The notes under the pieces were generated by a model, which was given only the letters and a program-made list of their open reading frames with translations, was not told where the DNA came from and ran no database searches. Position numbers and translations under genes: made by a program. 64,000 nt of DNA from Prorocentrum cordatum. Lineage: Eukaryota > Sar > Dinophyceae > Prorocentrales > Prorocentraceae. This document shows, in pieces, positions 54,062-61,345 of this stretch. Position 1 is the first letter of the stretch, and every line of letters starts with the position of its first letter. Location of the stretch: the NCBI GenBank assembly GCA_963575745.1, contig CAUYUJ010020571.1, positions 645,334-709,333 on the forward strand, in the 5' to 3' direction.

Positions 54062-57000
54062 ATGGATGTTCCCGTGGGGCGGACATGGTATGGCGAGGAG
54101 GACGGAACGCATTTCGAGGTGGAGTGGCTCCATTACGACAGCGGCTGCGCACCGAGGAAAACGAAGTATGGCACCACTGGGCTCGCCAACATCTTGGGCC
54201 GCAGTAGCGGCGTTCCGTGCCCCAAGAAGATAAAGGTGCACGCATGTGCGGATTTTCCGTGCCTAGCGAAGTGGCCCGCGTCGCAGTACGGCCTTGTTGA
54301 GCCGCCTCGCTTTCATTTGCGGCCGTCTGCTTGGCGACCGGGCGCGACGCCACCCCCCGCAGTTGCGGCTCCAGGCGGCACCGCAGTTGCGGCTCCCTCG
54401 GCCCCTGCACACATAGCACCAGCAACACCAGCAGAACTCGCAGCTCCTGCGCAAGAAGGACACGCAGCTCCAGCACCAGAAGCACCCGCAGAACCCAAAC
54501 CTCCAGCAGCCCCTGTGCCCGAAGCACCCGCAGCAGCAGTCCCTCCAGCTCCTCCAGCTCAAGTGCACGCAACACCAGACCCGCCTGCTGCGCAGGAGAC
54601 CGCAATTGCGGTTGAAGCTCCTGAGGGAGTGGAAGCGGACAAAGACACACCACTTCCAGCACGCTTGCCACCAGCGCGGCCGCTGCCAGAGAACTGGTCG
54701 AAGACGCAGGTCGCATTCTTCCCGTGCCCAGACCCAAAGGCTGCAGCACGAGTTGCGGCGCCTGTTGGCGACGCCTTGCGGCCACGAGTCGCGGCGCCAC
54801 CCCTGGCGCCAGAGAAAGGTGTACCTGTGGAAGACGCGCCAAAGATCCAGGCCGCAGTGGCGGCGACGGTGCCTGACGTCGTGATGGCTCTCCTGAGGCA
54901 GATTCTGTCCGAGAATTCCTACATAGGGTATTCAGCTTTCATGCTGTTTGCCTTGCGGTTCGGGCGTCGACCTTACGTGTGGGAAGGCGAGAACCGCAAG
55001 GACCTCCTTGACTTCTACATGCCTTGGGCAAAGGAGAAGTGCACTGAGCCATGCGCCGTCGACGGCGTGGCGTGCGTACTCGCCGCTGCTGAGGATCTGT
55101 TCGGGGAATGGACAACGGTGGAACTCAGGCCCGTGACTCCCGAGAACCCTCTCCATGAGGTGCGCCACTGGGTGGCCGCAGTTGCGGTGGGTGGCGTGTG
55201 CTCTGAGGGGGCGGACGCGTTGAACAGGTTCTACGGTCCTCTGGGACAATGGGTCCTAGGGACTGTTTGCGATGGAAACTGCGGCATTGACCTTATGGCG
55301 ATGATGTTGCAGAAACCGCAAAATGCCGAGACGCGCAAATGGCTTCGGGAGGAACTGTACGATTTCGGGGTGCGCCGCTGGGACGAACCGTGGTTGCACG
55401 ACATGCTCGTTGTCACGCAGGAACTAACCTTGGAGGAGGTGCGGGCGTACCGCAGTTGCGGGGCCAGCGGCCCTGCTGGACCCATGGTCCTGCACGACTC
55501 CGAGGGCGAGGGCGAACCAGCAGAGGCGCCGAGAGAGGCGAGCGCGCCACGCCCCGCTCTCATGGCGGCGTTAGAGTGGCAGACGGGCGTGCAGGACATG
55601 GGTATATTGCTTGCCATGGCTGAGGCTATGCCCGAGGCGTTGCAGGAGGAGCAGATCAGGGCGCACGCACTGGCCAGCGCACGCCCAAAACCCGAAGTTG
55701 CGGAACAGAAGCGGCGCGTGTGCCCGCACATGCTCAGAGACCGCGAACTGGTTTGCAAAGAACTGGAGGCGCACGCACGCAGTTGTGGTTGGATGGGCGA
55801 GGGCGTTCTGCCACGGAATTCAATCGCGTCTTTTTGCGGGCGGTTCACGTGGCCGAAGGGCATGGGGGTCGTCCAGCAGCGCCAGGCCGTCTCCAAGTGG
55901 TTTCAAAACTGGCGCACACAAGGTGGACATGGCACGGCGGGCGTGCATGGCCGACGCCGCGCGCGGGGCAACCAAGGGCGCCCGAACAAGGCTCCATGGC
56001 TGGAAGCCGCTCTGTACGAGTGGTGGTCCCACATGAGGTACTCCGTGGACTGGAAGGCGGTGGCCAAGCGAACCGCAGTTGCGGAGGAGAGGCCCAAGAT
56101 GTTGGCCAGGTTCTCCCAATCCCTGCTGGTTACGAAGGCGAAGCAACTCGTCGCGGACTACTGCGTGGAGACAATGAAGCGGGGAGGCAAACCGATGGTG
56201 CCGCAGTTGCGGCCTCGGTGGTGGGTGAAGTGGCGGCGCTCCTACGGCCTGAGCATGAAGAAGCCGAACCGCAAGTACAAGGTGCCAAAATGGTTGCTCC
56301 AATCTCGTTTTGAGACTATGATCTTGAACGTGGCCAGGGTCCGCGCAGCTGCAGAGGAGCTTCTGGGGTACGACCCGCACATCCTGAACTGGGACCAGTC
56401 GCCCTTTCACCACAACGAGTCGTCGTCGGCCTCGAAGCCGACCTTGGCTGTGAAGGGTGGCATTGTCCCGCTTGTCGAGGCGCATGACGACAGCAGGGCT
56501 CGGTGGACAGCGAACCTGACGGTGTCGAGCGACGCGGAGGACATCCGCAGTTGCGGACCACCGCCGGCGGAGCTAATGTTCAAGGGGGGATCTGTCATCG
56601 CTGAGGGCTTGGCCGCACATGCCCGCAGTCGCGGCTATCCGTCTTGGGTGAGCACGGCGACGTCCGAGAAGGGGTCCTACCGCGCAGACGACGTTGTATC
56701 ATTCTTGCAGCGGCACTTGCGGGCCTGGCCCGACGACCCGCAGTTGCGGGGAAAGTGGCGCATCCTCATGGCCGACGACCATTCCCCGCACAAAGCAGAC
56801 GCTGTGCGGAGACTCGCCTGGCAGCGCGGCTACGTGCTGATCATTCACGGCGGGGGGACGACCGCAGTTGCGCAGCCCGTGGACACGGACTTGAACCAGC
56901 ACGTGAAGCGCCGGTACATTGCCCTCGAGACCAAAGCGCTGGTGCAGCAAATGGCGTTGGGGAAGCACGTGCCGCAGTTGCGGCGTTCCGATTGCGCCGA

Positions 57001-58177
57001 CTTGATGCTGTCAGTGTTGGAGAATGTGCAGTTGCACTTGGACGCCGCGAAAGGTTTCCTGAAAGTGGGAATTCGAGCGCCCTTCGACAAGTCAGGAGAT
57101 CTCGAGATTTGCCGAGAGGCGGCGGAACTCTGGGAAGCAGGGGGGCTGCGAGCAAAAGTGGACACCGCAGTCGCGGAGGTGAGGGAAGAATGCGAGCAGA
57201 AACGTTTGAAATGGTCCTACAATGACGTGCTGCGTCTCATACACGAATACGAGAAACACGACGCCACAGATTCCGTGTTGGAGAAGCTCGGCGACGAAGC
57301 GCTAGGCCAGGAGCCAGGCCACGAGGAGGGCGATGAGGAGGGCGGGGAGGAGGAGGAGGAGGAGGTGCACGAGGAGCACGAGGAGGACGAAGAGCAAGAG
57401 GAGGCCTCGTGGGCCGAGGCTCTTGCGGAACAGTGCGATGCCGCAGTTGCGGCACCTGGGCCTCAAGGATCCTCGGTATCCATGGACTGCGTGGTCGACG
57501 CAGAGGCGGCCGAGCAGGTGGCAGTGGCGACGTCCTTGGCAGAAACGCTCCGCGAGGCGGAAGATATGCTGCGCCAAGTGGGCATGGAGAAACTAGCGCA
57601 GGATTGCCGACAGCAACGACACAAACAAAAGAAGCGGTTGAGAGAGCTGGCGCGGGAGGACAACGAGGTCCTACGAGCGTTGACTGCCCAGCGAGACCAC
57701 GAAGCCGCAGTGGTGGCGAAAAAGCGGCGCCTGGCTCTGGAAGCGAACGACAGGACGAAGGCGTTGCACGATCTCAAGAAGCAGATTCGAGAGGCCGAGG
57801 CCGCCTTGAGGGCAAAGAAGGAGGCCGCAGTTGCGGTGGAAACGGCTTTGGCTAACAAACACGCCCTAGCGCAGTGGAATCCCGAGGAGTTCAAGATCAA
57901 GAAAAACAGGATGGCAGCTCTGGATCGCCTGGCTCGCGGAAAAGGCGTCCTCTCAGACGAGCAGAGGGGGGAGTGGGCATGGTTCAAGACGCATTGGGAC
58001 GAGGAGATGTGCAAGCAGCACAAGGAGCAATGGCCGCTCACGTTTGCTGGGTGGCTGCAAAAAGTCGCGAACGACGCGGCGTCTGGGAACCGTTCGGCGC
58101 TGTCGCAGTTCGTGCATTCGGAAACAGTGAGAACCCTGGGAGGGCAAATGGCGCTGGTAATCCCAGCCCTAGCGTGA
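54062..58177 (+). CDS. Transposon gene E: DD35D pogo/Tc1-like transposase with OTU-like motif
   Basis: 1371 aa from ATG 54062. Residues 1-85 are a compact N-terminal domain, followed by an Ala/Pro-rich linker (95-230). Around 404-407 DGNC, followed by GIDLMAMML, matches the catalytic Asp-Gly-Asn-Cys of OTU-type cysteine proteases (only this motif is clear). About 560-740 resembles a CENP-B-type DNA-binding region (RPRWWVKWRRSYGLSMKKPN). The DDE core reads NWDQSPFHHN (Asp778), LMADDHSPHK (Asp905, His910) and QPVDTDLNQHVKRR (Asp941), with 35 residues between the last two Asp. IIHGGGTT precedes the third, as in DDE_1 transposases. A long acidic and coiled-coil C-terminus follows. By family it cuts and joins the element at TA. 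A 12-mer-like site lies inside the core (TTAVAQPVD). Fifteen exact 12-mers lie in the gene. Confidence 0.85.
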   Translation: MDVPVGRTWYGEEDGTHFEVEWLHYDSGCAPRKTKYGTTGLANILGRSSGVPCPKKIKVHACADFPCLAKWPASQYGLVEPPRFHLRPSAWRPGATPPPAVAAPGGTAVAAPSAPAHIAPATPAELAAPAQEGHAAPAPEAPAEPKPPAAPVPEAPAAAVPPAPPAQVHATPDPPAAQETAIAVEAPEGVEADKDTPLPARLPPARPLPENWSKTQVAFFPCPDPKAAARVAAPVGDALRPRVAAPPLAPEKGVPVEDAPKIQAAVAATVPDVVMALLRQILSENSYIGYSAFMLFALRFGRRPYVWEGENRKDLLDFYMPWAKEKCTEPCAVDGVACVLAAAEDLFGEWTTVELRPVTPENPLHEVRHWVAAVAVGGVCSEGADALNRFYGPLGQWVLGTVCDGNCGIDLMAMMLQKPQNAETRKWLREELYDFGVRRWDEPWLHDMLVVTQELTLEEVRAYRSCGASGPAGPMVLHDSEGEGEPAEAPREASAPRPALMAALEWQTGVQDMGILLAMAEAMPEALQEEQIRAHALASARPKPEVAEQKRRVCPHMLRDRELVCKELEAHARSCGWMGEGVLPRNSIASFCGRFTWPKGMGVVQQRQAVSKWFQNWRTQGGHGTAGVHGRRRARGNQGRPNKAPWLEAALYEWWSHMRYSVDWKAVAKRTAVAEERPKMLARFSQSLLVTKAKQLVADYCVETMKRGGKPMVPQLRPRWWVKWRRSYGLSMKKPNRKYKVPKWLLQSRFETMILNVARVRAAAEELLGYDPHILNWDQSPFHHNESSSASKPTLAVKGGIVPLVEAHDDSRARWTANLTVSSDAEDIRSCGPPPAELMFKGGSVIAEGLAAHARSRGYPSWVSTATSEKGSYRADDVVSFLQRHLRAWPDDPQLRGKWRILMADDHSPHKADAVRRLAWQRGYVLIIHGGGTTAVAQPVDTDLNQHVKRRYIALETKALVQQMALGKHVPQLRRSDCADLMLSVLENVQLHLDAAKGFLKVGIRAPFDKSGDLEICREAAELWEAGGLRAKVDTAVAEVREECEQKRLKWSYNDVLRLIHEYEKHDATDSVLEKLGDEALGQEPGHEEGDEEGGEEEEEEVHEEHEEDEEQEEASWAEALAEQCDAAVAAPGPQGSSVSMDCVVDAEAAEQVAVATSLAETLREAEDMLRQVGMEKLAQDCRQQRHKQKKRLRELAREDNEVLRALTAQRDHEAAVVAKKRRLALEANDRTKALHDLKKQIREAEAALRAKKEAAVAVETALANKHALAQWNPEEFKIKKNRMAALDRLARGKGVLSDEQRGEWAWFKTHWDEEMCKQHKEQWPLTFAGWLQKVANDAASGNRSALSQFVHSETVRTLGGQMALVIPALA

Positions 58178-58504
58178 TGCAGGCCGCAGTTGCGGACCCA
58201 CAGGAAGTCCAGAGGGAAGTTGTTTTTCCAAGCGGCTCCCGCGCGGGCAGGAGATGAGGCAAAACCGCAGTTGCGGTCTTCCTGCTGCTGTGAAAATAAT
58301 CCTTTCACAGTCCCTTGCAATCGTCGCCCTCCTTCTGCTTCTCCGCCAGTCCATTTGTTGTTCTTTCGGTTCCTTTGAGTCCTCGCCCTCCTTCTGCCAC
58401 TCCTCGAATCCTCTTTGTCTCCTCCCTCCATCCGACCCCATGCCCATTCACGATCCATTTCCGTAGCCACCGTGGCTCGAGGTGGCGCACGCGAAGACGC
58501 AAGC
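58178..58504 (+). other. Spacer with 12-mers and pyrimidine tract
   Basis: 12-mers at 58184 and 58265. 58320-58460 is rich in CCTCC, leading into the SL relic at 58460. Confidence 0.7.
58460..58481 (+). other. SL relic before gene F (18/22)
   Basis: Reads TCCGTAGCCACCGTGGCTCG plus AG. It matches the 22-nt dinoflagellate SL at 18 positions, including the first ten. It ends 24 bp before the gene F ATG and follows a pyrimidine tract. Confidence 0.75.
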
Positions 58505-60490
58505 ATGTGGCCGCCCGCGCGCCCGAGCGCATCCTCAGGGAGTATGGACCGTGGACCTCGATTCGCCAGAACGGTGTTCATCCACAACGCTGAGGAGGAG
58601 GAGGGAGGCAAAGACGAGGAAGCCGCAGTTGCGGATGATGACGACGACCAGCGGACGCAAGATGGCGACAGCACCGTCGCGTCCTCGGCTGCCTCCGCTG
58701 ACGAGGCTGAGTCCCGGGGAGGTGCGGGAGCCGCAGTTGCGGCAGCACATGACTCCTACATGCCGAGAGTGTTGTCGTCGCGGAGACCCTGGAAACGGGT
58801 GCCCATCATCGAGACAAGCAATCTGTCGGAAAAACAAAGAGCTCTTGTCGACGCATGGGAGGAGAAAACGGAGTTCGAAGCGGGACGGGTCGGCTTCTAC
58901 GTGGCCAACTTCGGAGGGACTGCAGCTAGACCCACGCAACGCGCGGACGAGTGGGCGCAGCTCCGCGCGAACCCTGCCCAGATCATCGCCCTCTGCGAGT
59001 GCGACGACGAGACCTGCGCGGTACTCAGTGGGGAGCACGACGCGAGGGACAGTGCAGCCGCAGTTGCGGACGATAGGTTTCGGAGTCGGACTCAATACAA
59101 CTACCTGTGCGTTAAGGGCGGCGAGCCATCAGGGACCCTCCTTGTTGGCATGAGGGACCGCAGTGGCGGCCACATTGAACACGTAGACTTTGCGAGACTC
59201 TTCCACAAGCAGGAGAAGTCCAAAACGAAGAAGAAGAAGAAACCGTCCGCAGTTGCGGAGGCTCCTGCGCCAAAGCTGCACAACAAGTACTCCAGGGCGA
59301 TGGTGGTGCGCGTCCACCTGGACCAGGCCGTGACCCATTTGGGGGGCTCCTTCAACGTCATGGCGGTGCACGTCCACCACAGCTTGGCCAACCAAGACTG
59401 GGGCGTCACGAAGCTCCATGAGTTCTACAACTGGTTCGTCGCCTACGTCAGGGAATGGGACGTGAAGGTCTGCATGGGGGACTTCAACATGTGCATGTTC
59501 CAGCTTGTGTCCTGGTGCCGCAATTGCGGCCTGACTGTGGACGTCGCCGCGTGGACCCCCTGGAAGACAGCAGGCGGCCAGCCCAGGGCAGACAGCATGG
59601 CGATTTTGTTCATAAACTGTCCTGGGCAGTACAAGCTTCACCATGGCCTGAGTGTTCTGCACGACCGTGAGGGCGGATTCTTGACGACCCAGCATGATCC
59701 GTCTTTCCCTGTCTTCGACTACACGAATGGCCCTGGGAAGATGCTTCAGACTTACGTGCCCAAGGCTGAGCCCGTTGAAAACAAGATGCGCGCCTTCCTG
59801 ACGCCATCTGGCGAATCCTTGACCGCAGTTGCGGAGTTCGAGCAAAGGATGGCGCGCAGGGAACGCGACGATTGGGTGCGCCATCCCTTCAGAGTGAAGC
59901 AGGGCAACCTCGACGACAAGATATGGCATGGCGCCTTCGGCAGGGCGAGGCACGGAGCGCACTTCCCTCTGGTGGCTTTCACGCACAATACGTGCCGCAG
60001 GTCACCTGAAAGACTCGCCGCGAGGTTGGAACGCAGGAAGGGCGGCAGGAAGGGCGGCAAGAAGGGCGGCAAGAAGGGCAGCTACGCGGACACCGCAGTT
60101 GCGGGGAAGGGCGTCCGACCCCAGATGGGAACCGCAGTTGCGGGGAGAGACGCTGGGGCTGAGCGAGCTGGGAACACGCCACCGCCGCAAGCTGCCAACG
60201 GCGACGATGCGACCCCTTCTTGTGCCGCAGTGGCGGCTGGGTCCTGGGACGCCAGCGGCAGCGGCGCATGGGAGGCGCGCAGTCCCGCCACGAGATGGCA
60301 GGGCTGGTCCTGGTGGGACTGGAGCTCGAGCGAATGGGGCGCTGATGGCGCGCAGTGGTGGCCCTCTGATCATGCCGCAGTTGCGGACAATGCCCCTGAG
60401 GGCTCGCCTCCTCAGCGTGAAGTCGAGTGGGGCTCGAGCGGGCGACCTGCCGAGCGCCCTCCGCGGAGCTTCGAGGGGCAGCGTTGGTGA
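58505..60490 (+). CDS. Transposon gene F: endonuclease/exonuclease/phosphatase-fold protein
   Basis: 661 aa from ATG 58505. Residues 1-85 are disordered. Residues about 125-495 follow the EEP order: FYVANFGGTA (Asn135), IIALCECDDE (Glu165, the metal-binding position), GTLLVGMRD, then MVVRVHL, FNVMAVHVHHS, VCMGDFNM (Asp326, Asn328) and DSMAI. RHGAHFPLVAF (His486) stands in the place of SDHxP. The Asp before the final His is Ala, so activity is uncertain, but most metal and catalytic positions remain. EEP enzymes cleave phosphodiester bonds; LINE endonucleases belong here. The basic KGGRKGGKKGGKKG (about 510-525) and the Trp/Ser/Gly-rich tail (GWSWWDWSSSEWG) recall gene A. Ten exact 12-mers and one AATT variant. 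Gene B looks like a dead paralogue. Confidence 0.7.
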   Translation: MWPPARPSASSGSMDRGPRFARTVFIHNAEEEEGGKDEEAAVADDDDDQRTQDGDSTVASSAASADEAESRGGAGAAVAAAHDSYMPRVLSSRRPWKRVPIIETSNLSEKQRALVDAWEEKTEFEAGRVGFYVANFGGTAARPTQRADEWAQLRANPAQIIALCECDDETCAVLSGEHDARDSAAAVADDRFRSRTQYNYLCVKGGEPSGTLLVGMRDRSGGHIEHVDFARLFHKQEKSKTKKKKKPSAVAEAPAPKLHNKYSRAMVVRVHLDQAVTHLGGSFNVMAVHVHHSLANQDWGVTKLHEFYNWFVAYVREWDVKVCMGDFNMCMFQLVSWCRNCGLTVDVAAWTPWKTAGGQPRADSMAILFINCPGQYKLHHGLSVLHDREGGFLTTQHDPSFPVFDYTNGPGKMLQTYVPKAEPVENKMRAFLTPSGESLTAVAEFEQRMARRERDDWVRHPFRVKQGNLDDKIWHGAFGRARHGAHFPLVAFTHNTCRRSPERLAARLERRKGGRKGGKKGGKKGSYADTAVAGKGVRPQMGTAVAGRDAGAERAGNTPPPQAANGDDATPSCAAVAAGSWDASGSGAWEARSPATRWQGWSWWDWSSSEWGADGAQWWPSDHAAVADNAPEGSPPQREVEWGSSGRPAERPPRSFEGQRW

Positions 60491-60548
60491 TGGCCGCAGT
60501 TGCGGGCAAGTGGAGCATGATGTTGATTGCCGCAGTTGCGGACAGTGT

Positions 60549-60606
60549 ACGCTGGAAAAATCATCATCATCATCAATCATAATCATCATCATATCATCAT
60601 ATCATA
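60549..60606. repeat. ATC/CAT microsatellite
   Basis: Irregular ATCATC and CATATCAT units between the last 12-mer and the right hairpins. Confidence 0.85.
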
Positions 60607-60674
60607 CGTTCAAAGCAGTGCCGGGGCACTGCTTTGAACGCGTTCAAAGCAGTGCCGGGGCACTGCTTTCGATC
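60607..60674. repeat. Right subterminal hairpin pair
   Basis: 60607-60640 is a palindrome with 16-bp arms (CGTTCAAAGCAGTGCC). 60641-60674 is the same unit with a diverged last few bases. It mirrors the left-end pair. Confidence 0.93.
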
Positions 60675-60680
60675 GTCGCC

Positions 60681-60707
60681 TCGTCGCCGTTATAAGGGCT
60701 ATTGGAT
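60681..60707 (-). repeat. Right terminal inverted repeat
   Basis: 27 bp, the exact reverse complement of 44242-44268. TA target duplication at 60708-60709. Confidence 0.95.
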
Positions 60708-60709
60708 TA

Positions 60710-60845
60710 TCCCGAATCTTCCGTACCCGCCTTCGCCTTCGATCGTACGTGCATGTATTGCAGCTCCTGAGGCACAGGGAGACAGGACGGATGGAAGGGG
60801 GGGAAAAAGGATGGAACACGAGAGAAATTAGGAGGAGGGGGCCTC
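60710..60845 (-). mobile_element. Right part of the interrupted retroposon copy 8
   Basis: Continues the family block (TCCCGAATCTTCCGTACCCG, then CCTTCGATCGT, TGTATTGCAGC and GACAGGACGGATGGAAGG), as in copy 5 at 13435-13590. With 44150-44239 it reconstitutes one copy. Confidence 0.85.
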
Positions 60846-61115
60846 TCGGAAAGTCGCGCAGGGATATCCCAGGAGCGCCCGAGAACGTCCAGAATTCTGG
60901 GTTGTGGGTCCCGTCAAATTTGCTTGCAGAGTCAACGCGGCGAGTCAACACGACGTGTCTCAGGGCACGGTGGCGAATCTTCATATACATTGGTGATACA
61001 CCGCAAGAGGCCTTCCAATCAGGCCCAAGAGGTCTCTAGGAGGCTTCTGGTCGACAGCCCAGGCACTCCGAATCAACAGGGAGGAAGGGAAGAAAAGGAG
61101 GATGAGGTGGAGGAG
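60846..61115. other. No gene recognised
   Basis: Mixed sequence continuing from the retroposon. Nothing I can identify. Confidence 0.4.
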
Positions 61116-61236
61116 CAGCAGGAGCAGGAGCAGGAGGAGGAGGAGGAGGAGAGAGAAGGTGGGAGGAGGAGGAGGAAGAGGAGGAAGAGGTGAGAGGAGG
61201 AGGAGGACGAGGATGATGAGGATGATGAGGATGATG

Positions 61237-61329
<93 letters not shown>

Positions 61330-61345
61330 TGAATGATGATGATGA
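61116..61345. repeat. GAG and GAT microsatellites
   Basis: GGA/GAG-rich 61126-61200, then (GAT)n of about 125 bp at 61212-61345 with one interruption. It yields poly-Met or poly-Asp frames. Confidence 0.97.

Larger units (their letters stand above)
45182..60541 (+). repeat. Dispersed directional 12-mer CCGCAGTNGCGG, about 69 exact copies
   Basis: Hand count: 69 exact copies, 49 inside the six genes and 20 between them. All are on +, and I found none as the reverse complement and none outside the transposon. N is T in about 47, G in 12, C in 6, A in 4. Examples start at 45182, 45764, 46308, 47068, 48296, 49534, 50089, 51250, 52653, 53705, 54381, 55450, 56201, 57165, 58265, 59058 and 60530. 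Near-variants: CCGCAATTGCGG (54600, 59518), CCGCTGTTGCGG (52026), GCGCAGTTGCGC (45574, 47227, 51639) and GTGCAGTTGCAC (57026). In coding regions it reads as AVA, RS-G or PQLR. Confidence 0.95.
44242..60707 (+). mobile_element. Giant TIR DNA transposon, 16.47 kb, pogo/Tc1-like, with six genes
   Basis: The ends are perfect 27-bp inverted repeats flanked by TA on both sides. The flanks are two halves of one retroposon copy. Joined with a single TA they give CACGTA-TA-TCCCGAA, matching uninterrupted copies such as CACGTAGATCCC at 13431 and GTATACCCC at 16062. So both ends and the target duplication are established from sequence. All six genes are on +, lack introns, and lie three on each side of a central palindrome. 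Gene E encodes a DDE transposase of the superfamily that duplicates TA. About 69 copies of a directional 12-mer and six GCAGTGCC hairpins are confined to it. Confidence 0.92.

Noticed and set aside
45182-60541. 12-mer as a bacterial-type HIP1 or uptake or methylation motif
   Set aside because: Such DNA palindromes occur equally on both strands and genome-wide. This one has a fixed direction and stops at the transposon ends.
45182-60541. 12-mer as a transcription terminator hairpin
   Set aside because: Most copies lie inside open reading frames, lack U-tracts, and the stem is only 4 bp.
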